Shown: piece after piece, positions 18,787 through 27,043 of the stretch
How positions within the stretch are numbered: the first letter of the stretch is position 1
How the letters are laid out: every line of letters starts with the position of its first letter
NCBI RefSeq assembly: GCF_026652115.1
Contig: NZ_JAPPSQ010000014.1
Coordinates: 62,001-126,000, forward strand
Length of the DNA: 64,000 nt
Direction of reading: 5' to 3'
Source of the DNA: Algoriphagus sp. PAP.12
GTDB lineage: Bacteria; Bacteroidota; Bacteroidia; Cytophagales; Cyclobacteriaceae
Position numbers and translations under genes: made by a program
Notes under the pieces: generated by a model
Database searches by the model: none
What the model saw: the letters and a program-made list of their open reading frames with translations, nothing else
What the model was told of the DNA's origin: nothing

Positions 18787-19227
18787 ATGAAAAAGGTAGT
18801 ATTAATAGCAGTGTTCTTTGGTTTGGTAGTTGGTGGTTTTAATTCCACCTTGGCTCAGGACACCAACGTGTGGAAGAATTTGGCGGATGTCACATATAAA
18901 ATCAGTGAAGATAATTTCGGGGAATTGTACGTCCCGGTTTTCTCAGATAATGCGAAAAAACTAGAAGGTAAAGTAGTGGAGGCTGATGGTTATATTATTC
19001 CATTTGAAGGAATGTTTAAGCCAGAGCATATCATCTTATCAAGTCTTCCATTGGCAGAATGTTTTTTCTGTGGATCGGGTGGTCCGGAAACTGTGATGGA
19101 AGTGATGCTTTCCACACCAATCAAATACACGTCAAAAAGAGTAAAAGTAAAAGGTAAGCTAACCCTGAACTCTGCTGACCCGGAAAAGCTCATGTATATT
19201 TTAACAGATGCTACTTTGGTAGAATAA
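18787..19227 (+). CDS. Exported DUF3299-like protein
   Basis: A 146-residue protein with a signal peptide (cleavage near LAQDT, residue 24). The mature part is a compact beta-rich domain with VFSDNAKKLEGK, VEADGYIIPFEG and the motif PLAECFFCGSGGPE, in which two Cys are separated by two Phe. This pattern (a replaced-membrane-protein-like OB fold with a CF.C motif) resembles DUF3299. Its function is unknown. The position directly after an ABC permease with a His-rich loop suggests that the two CxxC thiols bind a metal or redox partner for the same transporter; that is inference. Confidence 0.8.
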   Translation: MKKVVLIAVFFGLVVGGFNSTLAQDTNVWKNLADVTYKISEDNFGELYVPVFSDNAKKLEGKVVEADGYIIPFEGMFKPEHIILSSLPLAECFFCGSGGPETVMEVMLSTPIKYTSKRVKVKGKLTLNSADPEKLMYILTDATLVE

Positions 19228-19257
19228 AAAAAGAGGCCTGAAATTGATTCAGGCCTC
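19226..19257. terminator. Bidirectional terminator
   Basis: A 10-bp perfect stem (GAGGCCTGAA / TTCAGGCCTC) with a 5-base loop between converging genes. Seven A residues precede it, giving a T-run for the leftward transcript from the aminotransferase gene; the rightward tail is short. Confidence 0.75.
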
Positions 19258-19262
19258 CTTTG

Positions 19263-20087
19263 CTAGTATGATATTTCTTTCTCCAGCTCTTTAAATCTTT
19301 GGAGTAAATCCATAGTAATCGGGCCAGGCTTCCCCGTTCCAATTTTATGATCGTCAATCTGGGTGATCGGAAGTAAAATTTTCGTAGTACTTGAGATAAA
19401 AGCCTCGTCTGCTTCTAAAGCTTCTTGCAATGTAATTGGTCTCACCTGGACATTTCCTGCCAAATTCATCAGATTCTTTCTAGTGATTCCCATGAGAATG
19501 TCTTTGCCTGGGGTAATCACCTGACCATCTTTGACGATAAAGAAGTTACTTCTTGAACTTTCGCTGATTACGCCATTCAGGTGATAGAGTACATCTTCAG
19601 CTCCTTGTCTTTTCCATCCCTCCGAATGCCAAACTGCCAAGGCATAATTGGTGGTTTTGATATCGGCTATCGGTCGAATGTATTCCAGAGAAAGAAGTTT
19701 AACTCCTTCGTTGTATTTTTTCTCTGAAGGGAAAATTAATGATTCTGCAAAGATGAAAAGCTTCCCTTCTGCGGGAGAAAAGTGGTTGTCGGACAATCCA
19801 CCGCTAAGCATCATTCTCATTCCTCCGGCTTCCAAATCATTCCTGTCAACAAGCTCAGATATAATAGCTCTTAACTCCTCTCTGGAGTATTTTAAAGTCA
19901 GAAATGTTTTGGCAGAGGAAGCTGTAAATCGATCTAGATAATCCTCCAAAAAAAGAGGTTTATGATTGACAGTTCTGAAAAAATCAAATATCCCATATCC
20001 CCGAATCAATCCTAGATCCATTGGGTGAATTGTGGCTTTTTTAGTTGCAATTATTTCTCCGTCGGCAAAGCAAAAAGGTTTCATCAT
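19263..20087 (-). CDS. Aminotransferase class IV (PLP fold-type IV)
   Basis: A 274-residue PLP enzyme of the branched-chain aminotransferase / aminodeoxychorismate lyase / D-amino-acid transaminase group. It shows the N-terminal GLIRGYGIFDFFRT motif, the catalytic Lys in DIKTTNYALAV, the Glu in ISESSRSNFF that contacts the pyridine ring, and the C-terminal phosphate-binding region (SSTTKILLPI). Length is closer to D-amino-acid transaminase and PabC-like members than to IlvE (about 300-350). Substrate choice cannot be made from sequence alone. It is monocistronic with a terminator directly downstream. Two ATG codons are adjacent at the start. Confidence 0.9.
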   Translation of the reverse strand: MMKPFCFADGEIIATKKATIHPMDLGLIRGYGIFDFFRTVNHKPLFLEDYLDRFTASSAKTFLTLKYSREELRAIISELVDRNDLEAGGMRMMLSGGLSDNHFSPAEGKLFIFAESLIFPSEKKYNEGVKLLSLEYIRPIADIKTTNYALAVWHSEGWKRQGAEDVLYHLNGVISESSRSNFFIVKDGQVITPGKDILMGITRKNLMNLAGNVQVRPITLQEALEADEAFISSTTKILLPITQIDDHKIGTGKPGPITMDLLQRFKELEKEISY

Positions 20088-20264
20088 TCAAAGTTTAGAA
20101 GGATAAAAATAAGGAAGGTTTTTAAATTATTAAGGACTTAAAACAAATACTCCTAAAAGCATTTTAACCTAATCCTTCATCGATTATTTAAGAATGAATT
20201 CGATAGTAGCTGGACTTGCAATAAAAACCTTTCCTTAATTTTTTTTGCCAGAAATTTATGTCAA

Positions 20265-21422
20265 TTAAGAATTCTCACCTTCTGATTCTTCTTTATCAAA
20301 ATCTTCCGCATGTGTCAGTTTGACCCATTTTTTCATCTTTTTCTGAATGATCTTGAAGTGATGCATTTCTTCGGGAGTGATTAGGGAAATCGCCAGACCA
20401 TTGGATCCTGCTCGGCCAGTTCTTCCTATTCGGTGGATATAGTCCTTGGGTGATCTTGGAAGTTCATAATTAATGACGAGTGGGAGAGCCTGAATGTCAA
20501 TTCCGCGAGCAGCTAGGTCCGTGGCCACCAATACTCGGGTTTTGCCTGATTTAAATTTTGCCAAAGCCTCAGTTCTTGCTCCCTGACTTTTGTCTCCATG
20601 GAAAGCAAGTGCATCAATGCCATTTTTCACCAGTTTGCCTGTGACATTGTTGGCTGTTCTGATGGAGGATGCAAAAATCAAAATCTGGCTCCAGTCACCA
20701 GATTGGATAAGTTTCCGCAGGAATGGGCCTTTTTCTTCTGGGTTGACACGGTAGGCTTTTTGGTCGATCAGATCCGGGGTGAAGTTTTCTGCTTCTACAG
20801 AAACTTTTACTGGTTCTTGGAGTAGATTTTGGATCAAGACTTCTACTTCTGAATCCATTGTAGCCGAAAAAAGGATGTTTTGACGCTTGCTTGGGATCTT
20901 ATTAAGAATCTGGTCCAGTTCTTCACGGAAGCCCATATTGAGAACCTTGTCCGCTTCATCCAAAACCAAGGTATGCACTTTTTCGAGGGAAACTGATCCT
21001 CTTTCCATCAAATCAATCAATCGGCCAGGAGTTGCGATCAGGAGCTCAGTGCCTTGGAGTTTGATCATTTGTGGATTGATCGAAACCCCTCCAAATACGG
21101 CCAATGTTTTGATTTTCCTAGGTAAAAATCTACTGAAACTATCTGCTACTTCTGCCACCTGGATTGCCAATTCTCGAGTGGGTACGATGACCAAAACGGG
21201 GACTGAGCGATCTTTGGAGGGGGATTTTTTTAAGAACCTCTCAAGGATTGGGAGAATGTAAGCCGCAGTTTTTCCGGAGCCTGTAGGAGCTAAGCCCAGA
21301 AGATCTTTTCCTTTAAGAACCGAAGGGATTGCTTGGGTCTGGATAGGATAGGGAGCTTGATATTCGGCGCGGTTGATCGCGGTCAGGATTTCTTTGGAGA
21401 AACCTAAATCGGCAAAATTCAT
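20265..21422 (-). CDS. DEAD-box ATP-dependent RNA helicase
   Basis: A 385-residue core helicase in the cytoplasm that remodels RNA. Q-motif region PYPIQTQAIP, motif I APTGSGKT, Ia PTRELAIQV, Ib TPGRL, motif II DEAD, motif III SAT, motif IV region ILIFASSIRT, motif V TDLAARGID and motif VI HRIGRTGRAG are all present in order. It is short, with only a brief acidic C-terminal tail and no RNA-binding extension, resembling RhlE-type proteins. A TAnnTTTG element lies 17 bases upstream of the ATG. Confidence 0.96.
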   Translation of the reverse strand: MNFADLGFSKEILTAINRAEYQAPYPIQTQAIPSVLKGKDLLGLAPTGSGKTAAYILPILERFLKKSPSKDRSVPVLVIVPTRELAIQVAEVADSFSRFLPRKIKTLAVFGGVSINPQMIKLQGTELLIATPGRLIDLMERGSVSLEKVHTLVLDEADKVLNMGFREELDQILNKIPSKRQNILFSATMDSEVEVLIQNLLQEPVKVSVEAENFTPDLIDQKAYRVNPEEKGPFLRKLIQSGDWSQILIFASSIRTANNVTGKLVKNGIDALAFHGDKSQGARTEALAKFKSGKTRVLVATDLAARGIDIQALPLVINYELPRSPKDYIHRIGRTGRAGSNGLAISLITPEEMHHFKIIQKKMKKWVKLTHAEDFDKEESEGENS

Positions 21423-21438
21423 TGAGAGATTTTTTTTG

Positions 21439-21446
21439 CAAAGTTA
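21439..21446 (-). promoter_or_regulatory. Candidate -7 element for the helicase gene
   Basis: Minus-strand TAACTTTG matches TAnnTTTG, 16 bases before the ATG at 21422. No matching -33 element is apparent. Confidence 0.35.
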
Positions 21447-21694
21447 GTGATCTCATTGGAAGCATTTTTAAGAGAATGAAAATGCCTGTTTTATACCATT
21501 TAGGAAATCATTTTTTCTAAGTCAGAATCAAAGGACTCTTAACCCCTTCTTGGCCTAATTAATATCTTTTTGAGGAGTCGGTTAATTATTGAAAATAGGA
21601 GGGGAAGAAAGTGTAGAAGTTCAATTTTATTGAGTGTCTAAATAAGACTTAAATGTGAAAAAATAGTACCTTTATTAAAAAATTACCAAATATC

Positions 21695-22117
21695 ATGAAG
21701 AGATCAATTCCCTTTTTCATTTTAACAATGATTGTTTTTCTAAACTCCTGTGGCCCAAATCTTAAGGAAGAGAACAGAAAATTAAGAGAAGAAGTAGTTG
21801 GAGTTCATGATGAAGTAATGCCTATGATGGGTAAGTTGAAATCTTTGGAGAAGAAGGCTCTAGATCAAGTCAAAGAATTAGAATCAGAAGGAAGCGTTGA
21901 TACCTTAAAGGTTCAGACTTTGAAGGCTGTGGCTTATGATCTGGATCAGGCTTATGAGGCTATGTTCGACTGGATGCATCAATATGAATCTGAAGATGGA
22001 GATCGTGCTGCCGAAGTGGTGAAAGCAGATTTAGAGGAACAAATGGTGAAGGTGACTAAAGTAAACGAGCAAATGAAGGCCGCGTTGAGTAAAGCTGAAA
22101 AGGAGCTAAATAATTAA
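21695..22117 (+). CDS. Coiled-coil lipoprotein, function unknown
   Basis: A 140-residue lipoprotein. The signal peptide ends in the lipobox LNSC, so Cys19 would be lipidated. The rest is highly charged and helical, with heptad-like spacing (KEENRKLREEV, KLKSLEKKALDQVKELE) and a Tyr/Met-containing middle (YEAMFDWMHQYE), so a rod-like helical hairpin in the periplasm or at the outer membrane is likely. No domain recognised. Its 3' end overlaps the convergent cytochrome c gene by four bases. A weak TACCTTTA element occurs 25 bases upstream. Confidence 0.8.
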   Translation: MKRSIPFFILTMIVFLNSCGPNLKEENRKLREEVVGVHDEVMPMMGKLKSLEKKALDQVKELESEGSVDTLKVQTLKAVAYDLDQAYEAMFDWMHQYESEDGDRAAEVVKADLEEQMVKVTKVNEQMKAALSKAEKELNN

Positions 22118-22566
22118 TAGTTTTTGGGCCGCTCTCTCAGATATTTTTCAACATCTGAGGAGGTGATAATTCCTTCTTCCATTCCCCAAATATTAAATAC
22201 ATACGTGCTTATTTGAGCTATTTCCAAAGGAGTAAGTTGTGGACTTGCGGGCATATCTTGATTATAAACCTGTCCATTAACTATAATCTCTCCTTTTTGG
22301 CCGTGCTTCATGATCCAAATGGATCTGTGAACGCTTTCTTTGAAATAATCAGCCTCTCGCAATGGAGGGATTAATTTTCCCAAGCCCTTTCCGTCATTTT
22401 GATGGCAGTTTCCACAGTGATTTTCATAGAGCCTTTTCCCATCAACCGCATATTTCATGACTTCTGGGTCAGAAATTTGAGCTAGGGTATTGTCCTCATT
22501 AGTGGATTTTGGGGCGCATGAGAACCCAAAAGTCAGGCATAAAATAGCTGCTGGGATCCAACGCAT
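22114..22566 (-). CDS. Cytochrome c lipoprotein
   Basis: A 150-residue class I c-type cytochrome anchored as a lipoprotein (lipobox ending GFSC near residue 17). Haem attachment is CGNCH, and the distal Met is probably that in QDMPAS, with a C-terminal helix (IAQISTYVFNIWG) typical of the fold. It is the last gene of a hemJ-SCO-cytochrome c operon; its ATG overlaps the SCO stop codon by one base. By context it probably donates or accepts electrons around a haem-copper oxidase, which is not encoded in this window. Confidence 0.93.
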   Translation of the reverse strand: MRWIPAAILCLTFGFSCAPKSTNEDNTLAQISDPEVMKYAVDGKRLYENHCGNCHQNDGKGLGKLIPPLREADYFKESVHRSIWIMKHGQKGEIIVNGQVYNQDMPASPQLTPLEIAQISTYVFNIWGMEEGIITSSDVEKYLRERPKNY

Positions 22567-23195
22567 TACTTGAGGATTTTAGGTATGTCATTGATCAAGC
22601 GCGTTACCTGATCTTCTTTGGTGCCATCATAAACACCTCTGATATGTCCTTCTTGATCGACTAATACAAATGCTCCTGAATGAAGAAAGCCTCCAGGTTC
22701 ATTTTGGTCCTCCATAGCAGTTGTCAGGTAGCTGGTTTGACCAATTTCATAGATTTTTTGAGGTTCACCAGTTAAGAAGTTCCAGGTATTTGCATCTTCA
22801 ATTCCCAATTTCTCAGCATAATCCTTCAATACCTCTTGAGTATCATAAGTAGGATCAATAGAATGACTCAAAATCTTGAAATTTGGATTGTCTTGATATG
22901 CATCGTAAACGCGAAGCATTTCCTTTTTCATAATCGGACAGATAGTCGGGCAGGTTGTGAAAAAGAAATCAGCCACATAGACTTTTCCTTCCACGTCAGC
23001 ATTTGTGACAGTTTTCCCAACTTGATTCACAAATTCGAATTGGGCGATTTGATGGTAAACAGTATCGCCGGAATCCTCCACATGCCAATTTCCTAATTTA
23101 GGTAAAGGTTCTTCGGTCTTTGTGGCAGAGGGTTGACATTGCCAAAAGGCAAAAGAACTGATGGCTAGTAGGCTTAATACCTTCCAGGTTTTCAT
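22566..23195 (-). CDS. SCO1/SenC family copper chaperone lipoprotein
   Basis: A 209-residue thioredoxin-fold lipoprotein (lipobox ending FWQC) that delivers copper to the CuA site of cytochrome c oxidase or keeps its thiols reduced. The metal ligands are visible: FTTCPTICP (CxxxC) and the His in FLHSGAFVLVD. The mature domain has the usual KVYVADFFFTTCP start. It lies five bases downstream of hemJ and overlaps the cytochrome c gene, a small respiratory-assembly operon. Confidence 0.94.
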   Translation of the reverse strand: MKTWKVLSLLAISSFAFWQCQPSATKTEEPLPKLGNWHVEDSGDTVYHQIAQFEFVNQVGKTVTNADVEGKVYVADFFFTTCPTICPIMKKEMLRVYDAYQDNPNFKILSHSIDPTYDTQEVLKDYAEKLGIEDANTWNFLTGEPQKIYEIGQTSYLTTAMEDQNEPGGFLHSGAFVLVDQEGHIRGVYDGTKEDQVTRLINDIPKILK

Positions 23196-23200
23196 AAATA

Positions 23201-23737
23201 TTATGATTTTGATCTATATTTCTTGTAAATGCGAATGGCGATCATCAGAGTAATTCCCAATCCGATCAATCCAACTAAGCCCCAAACCATGCTCAGCGTG
23301 TTTTTCAGAACGATCAGAAAAACAATGGCAAATAGCAATAGGGTGGAGGCCTCATTCCAAATTCTTAACTGAGTAGATGTCCATCGAGTTCGTCCAGCTT
23401 GGATTTCTTTGAACAATTTGTGACAACCCAGATGATAGGCATATAGTAATACTACAAAAGCCAATTTGGCATGCATAAATCCCTGCTCCAAGAAGCCCAT
23501 TCTATAGCTGAGAACCCAAGTTCCAAAGATCAAAGTCAAAACTGCAGAAGGCCAGGTGATGATGTACCAGAGCCTGGAAGCCATCAAATCCAGTTGTGGT
23601 TTTAGAATGTTTCTCTCTGCCTCAGGCCTTTCCATAGATTCAGTTTGATAGATGAAAAGACGCACGATATAAAAAAGTCCTGCAAACCAGGTGACTACGA
23701 AAATGATATGAAGTGCCTTGACGTATTCGAAACTCAT
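23201..23737 (-). CDS. hemJ: HemJ-type protoporphyrinogen IX oxidase (CopD-like membrane protein)
   Basis: A 178-residue protein with about five transmembrane helices. The N-terminal ALHIIFVVTWFAGLFY carries the conserved His of the family, and the region GFMHAKLAFVVLLYAYH carries the conserved Lys and His residues. Length and motifs fit HemJ (UPF0093), which oxidises protoporphyrinogen to protoporphyrin in haem synthesis. Grouping with a SCO protein and a cytochrome c is consistent with haem and oxidase maturation. Confidence 0.9.
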   Translation of the reverse strand: MSFEYVKALHIIFVVTWFAGLFYIVRLFIYQTESMERPEAERNILKPQLDLMASRLWYIITWPSAVLTLIFGTWVLSYRMGFLEQGFMHAKLAFVVLLYAYHLGCHKLFKEIQAGRTRWTSTQLRIWNEASTLLLFAIVFLIVLKNTLSMVWGLVGLIGLGITLMIAIRIYKKYRSKS

Positions 23738-23788
23738 TGTCAGAATTTTCGGCTAAATTAAGGTCTAAATCGATTAACCCCTAAACTT

Positions 23789-24196
23789 TTGAAAAGCTCT
23801 CGAATAATTTTCTACATTATCGTCTTTGTGATCGTTGCATTGGTGTTTTATATAGGCAAAGAATCATTTTTTCAGCCTGGAATGGAGCGCTTCGAAGGGA
23901 AATACGAAGAATTGGGCCATTTCCGGAATGAGAATAACACGGGGCCTGTTTTAAGAATTTATGCGATTCGGGCCTTGGACAGTGATCAAAAATGGATGAA
24001 GGAATTTGCCGAATCTCAACCTCATACTAAATACGGAAAGACATTGGTCTATTTCTTTTCACAAGATGTAAGTGGGCCGATTGAGCTTTCTGGAACCCCT
24101 CCTTATTTTGATCAGAGTTTGGATGAAAAAGTTGTGGCAAGCTTTGAAAGAACTCCTATGGGAGAACCCAGGTTTAAATCACGATCATCTGAATGA
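23789..24196 (+). CDS. Single-pass membrane protein, unknown
   Basis: A 135-residue protein with one N-terminal helix (IIFYIIVFVIVALVFYIG) and a charged periplasmic domain containing the motif GPVLRIYAIRAL and a Pro-rich turn (SGTPPYFD). I do not recognise the family. The only in-frame start before the helix is TTG at 23789. The 3' end overlaps the meaB start by four bases (ATGA), so it is translationally coupled to meaB. Confidence 0.75.
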   Translation: MKSSRIIFYIIVFVIVALVFYIGKESFFQPGMERFEGKYEELGHFRNENNTGPVLRIYAIRALDSDQKWMKEFAESQPHTKYGKTLVYFFSQDVSGPIELSGTPPYFDQSLDEKVVASFERTPMGEPRFKSRSSE

Positions 24197-25179
24197 GGAA
24201 GCGTAAATCAATAGCAGAATACAAAAAGGGAATTCTCGATGGAGATAGAGTTCTTTTGTCACAGGCCATCACATTGGTAGAAAGCAACTTGACATCTGAT
24301 ATTCGTTTGGCTGGGGATTTGGTTCAGGAACTTTTACCATTCTCTGGAAAATCCATCCGAATTGGAATTACAGGGGTTCCAGGAGTAGGGAAAAGTACCT
24401 TTATTGAAGCATTTGGGAGTCTTTTGATATCCCTTGGAAAAAAAGTTGCTGTACTGGCTGTTGATCCGACTAGTCAAAAGACCAAAGGAAGTATCCTTGG
24501 GGATAAAACTCGGATGGAAAAGCTTTCCTCTGATTCCAGAGCTTTCATTCGCCCAAGTCCATCGGGATCTACGCTTGGAGGAGTGAGTTCCAAAACCAGA
24601 GAGGCGATGTTGCTTTGCGAAGCAGCTGGCTTTGATGTGATTTTGGTTGAAACAGTCGGAGTTGGACAGTCCGAGACAGCTGTCAATGGGATGGTTGATT
24701 TCTTTTTATTACTCATGTTGGCTGGAGCAGGTGATGAATTGCAAGGGATCAAAAAAGGCATTATGGAAATGGCTGATGCTTTATTCATCAATAAAGCGGA
24801 TGGAGACAATGTCCAAGCTGCAAAAAGAGCAAAAGTTTCTTACCAAAATGCGCTTCATTTATTTCCGCTAGGGGAAAATAATTGGTCTCCACAAGTTTTG
24901 ACTGGGTCTTCCGTTTCTAAGGAAGGACTTGAACAATGTTGGAAGTTGGTGGAAGATTTTGAAGGTAAAATGAAGGTTTCTGGATTTTGGGAAAAGAACC
25001 GTTCTGAACAAAGACTTTCCTGGTTGAATGAAAGTATTCAATCTGAATTGGGAAAGGCATTTTATAAAGATTCCAAAGTTCAGGAAAAATTGAAAAGTGA
25101 AGTGGAAAAAGTTCTGTCCGGGGAATTAAGTCCCATGAAATTGGCCCGTGAGCTTACCGAATTGTTTTTTAAATCATGA
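24193..25179 (+). CDS. meaB: Methylmalonyl-CoA mutase-associated GTPase MeaB
   Basis: MeaB is a G3E-family P-loop GTPase that gates adenosylcobalamin loading and protects methylmalonyl-CoA mutase. The 328-residue protein shows GVPGVGKST (about residue 62), LAVDPTS with the MeaB-type TKGSILGDKTRM segment, RPSPSGSTLGGV, ETVGVGQSE and NKADGDN. The C-terminal dimerisation region is present. The mutase genes mutAB lie 17 kb away, so they are not in one operon. It overlaps the upstream membrane-protein gene and the downstream lipoprotein gene by four bases each. Confidence 0.96.
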   Translation: MRKRKSIAEYKKGILDGDRVLLSQAITLVESNLTSDIRLAGDLVQELLPFSGKSIRIGITGVPGVGKSTFIEAFGSLLISLGKKVAVLAVDPTSQKTKGSILGDKTRMEKLSSDSRAFIRPSPSGSTLGGVSSKTREAMLLCEAAGFDVILVETVGVGQSETAVNGMVDFFLLLMLAGAGDELQGIKKGIMEMADALFINKADGDNVQAAKRAKVSYQNALHLFPLGENNWSPQVLTGSSVSKEGLEQCWKLVEDFEGKMKVSGFWEKNRSEQRLSWLNESIQSELGKAFYKDSKVQEKLKSEVEKVLSGELSPMKLARELTELFFKS

Positions 25180-25904
25180 AAAAATTAATTGTTGCACTTT
25201 TGGGATTGGCCATAGCATGTCAGGCTCCAAAAAGAGAGTTGAAATTGGAAAATGAAGTACTTGAAGCTTCTAGATGCGTGGGTGGGAATTGTGCAGAAGT
25301 AAGCATTTCATGGCCCAAGGTTACTGATTTTCCCAATTCTGAGTTGATCAATGATCTTTTGATCAGAAAAGTAAAAGGCAACTTAGATACAGACAACCCT
25401 CAAGAATCAATAGAAGAGCAGATTGAAAATTTTCTCACAGAATACGAGAAAGTGACAAAGGAATTCCCTGATTACCCTGCTGGCTGGACTTTGACGATCG
25501 AAGGAAATTTGACTTATCAATCGGATTCGATTTTGAGTTTCGATTTTATTGAAGCCAACTATTCAGGAGGTGCCCATCCTAATTCCACGGAGACCTTTCT
25601 TAATGTAAATGCTTTGACAGGCGAATTATTGACTGATAAAGAGTTGATTTTGGATCAGGCAAAGCTTTTGGAAATGGCAAGGAGAGAATTTCGAAAATAT
25701 CATGATGTACCCGACTCCTTAACTATTGAACAAGATGATCGCTTTTTTATTCCTGATTCAGGATTCTTTTTAGCTCAGGCAAAGGGATTTAAGGAAGGGA
25801 AGTATTGGCTAATTTATAATCCTTATGAGATCGCTCCTTATGTATTTGGTTATACTTATTTAAGTTTTGATTTGAGTGAATTAGATGGGGTGGTTAGGAA
25901 ATAA
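25176..25904 (+). CDS. DUF3298/RsiV-like lipoprotein
   Basis: A 242-residue lipoprotein (lipobox IACQ, about residue 15). The mature part fits the DUF4163-DUF3298 pair found in RsiV-like and other exported proteins: an N-terminal ISWPKV strand and helix, then NYSGGAHPNSTETFLN, the characteristic YxGGAHP motif, followed by LTDKELI and a FFLAQAKGF to GYTYLSFDL C-terminal part. Function is unknown. Its start overlaps the meaB stop by four bases, which makes a three-gene coupled operon; no functional link to MeaB is evident. Confidence 0.85.
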   Translation: MKKLIVALLGLAIACQAPKRELKLENEVLEASRCVGGNCAEVSISWPKVTDFPNSELINDLLIRKVKGNLDTDNPQESIEEQIENFLTEYEKVTKEFPDYPAGWTLTIEGNLTYQSDSILSFDFIEANYSGGAHPNSTETFLNVNALTGELLTDKELILDQAKLLEMARREFRKYHDVPDSLTIEQDDRFFIPDSGFFLAQAKGFKEGKYWLIYNPYEIAPYVFGYTYLSFDLSELDGVVRK

Positions 25905-25937
25905 TAAAAAATGCTGTCTTAAATACCTTAAAAAGTC

Positions 25938-25978
25938 AGCCTGAGCGGAGTCGAAGGCCATTTTTCTCCGCTCAGGCT
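25938..25978. repeat. 13-bp perfect hairpin between convergent genes
   Basis: AGCCTGAGCGGAG pairs with CTCCGCTCAGGCT across a 15-base loop. It is unusually GC-rich for the region and sits between converging transcripts. The core CCTGAGCGGAGTCGAAGG resembles a dispersed intergenic repeat that I remember from Bacteroidota genomes. It may also terminate transcription. Confidence 0.65.
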
Positions 25979-25990
25979 AATAAAAGATGG

Positions 25991-27043
25991 TTACCTAAAC
26001 AAAAATCCTGAAGGACCTCTTCCCACTTCAAAACTTCTCTTTTCGGTTGCGTCTTCACCCAAAACGGTCACAGTCCCATTGCCCTGGAAACCATTCGAAT
26101 TGGTGACATAGATTTCATCCAAAACTGAATCATACCCAATTCCATAAAAACCTGAACCTTCATACCAAGTAGGGTCGATGTCAGTTCCCAAAATGTCCAA
26201 AAGTGCGATGCCGTCTTGGTAGTCAGGCCAACCGGAACTGGTTAGGATATAAAGCACTCCATTTTCATCTTTTGCGAACTTCCCTGTGGCATTTGCAATC
26301 GGGTAGGAAGTCGTTGTAGCCAGGGTGAAATTATCCATATGAAAGCTGTAAAGGATCAATTCATCTCCATTTGGAGAGAATAGGTAGATTGATCCGTTCG
26401 CTTCAAAAAATCGAGAAGGACTTCCTTCTACCTCAATTGATTCGATCAATTCTGATTTTTCGGCATCGATTACCTCAACTTTTCCCTCTTCAGAACCGGC
26501 AACTAGCACGTATTTCCCGAAAGAAATCAAATCCTCAGGCTTTCTGGAAACAGGAATCTTTGTCGAAACCTGACCTCCCAGCGTGTTGTTTACCACAGCG
26601 ATGTATGATTCAGGAGTGGCATAACTCGCATCGTAAGGTCCGTAATCCGAGATAAAAAGTTTGCCGGAGTTGACTGTCAGAGATCGCGGTTGATCCAAGT
26701 CAGCAGTCACAGATCCCAAACTGGAAAAGTCTCCAGGGTTTACTACCTCTACTTTTCCTGTGTTTGCAACTAAATAAAGCCTGTCGTTCTCTAAAACCAT
26801 GTCTTGAAGCAATCCTGCAAATGGTCTGGCATTGGCGTCTTCAAAAATATTGGCTTTTAGCTCATCGGTACTGGGATTTAGGTGATAAACTTCTCCATCA
26901 TTGGAGCCGAAAGAGCCTTCATTCATGATCAAAATTCCTGAATCATATTCTCCCAGCGGGATTTCAGGGGCATTTTCTGTACAGGCAAAAAGAATGAAAA
27001 TTAAGGCAAAAGCCTTGCTGAACTGTAGTAGTCTAAACTTCAT
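25991..27043 (-). CDS. btuG: BtuG-like surface lipoprotein, beta-propeller (DUF5074/YncE type)
   Basis: A 350-residue lipoprotein (lipobox ending LFAC, about residue 21) with a YncE/DUF5074-type seven-bladed propeller. The start of the mature part, GILIMNEGSFGSNDGEV, is typical of this group, and repeated blades follow (VEVVNPGDF, VEVIDAEKS, GTVTVLGED). In Bacteroides thetaiotaomicron, BtuG is the surface B12-binding lid of BtuB. The same pairing is seen here: it starts four bases inside the end of a btuB-like gene downstream of a cobalamin riboswitch. Function is inferred from fold and context; direct homology should be tested. Confidence 0.85.
   Translation of the reverse strand: MKFRLLQFSKAFALIFILFACTENAPEIPLGEYDSGILIMNEGSFGSNDGEVYHLNPSTDELKANIFEDANARPFAGLLQDMVLENDRLYLVANTGKVEVVNPGDFSSLGSVTADLDQPRSLTVNSGKLFISDYGPYDASYATPESYIAVVNNTLGGQVSTKIPVSRKPEDLISFGKYVLVAGSEEGKVEVIDAEKSELIESIEVEGSPSRFFEANGSIYLFSPNGDELILYSFHMDNFTLATTTSYPIANATGKFAKDENGVLYILTSSGWPDYQDGIALLDILGTDIDPTWYEGSGFYGIGYDSVLDEIYVTNSNGFQGNGTVTVLGEDATEKRSFEVGRGPSGFLFR

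Noticed and set aside
20111-20236. Inverted repeat AAGGAAGGTTTTT / AAAAACCTTTCCTT about 100 bases apart
   Set aside because: Low-complexity arms with a bulge, no coding content or target-site duplication; probably chance.
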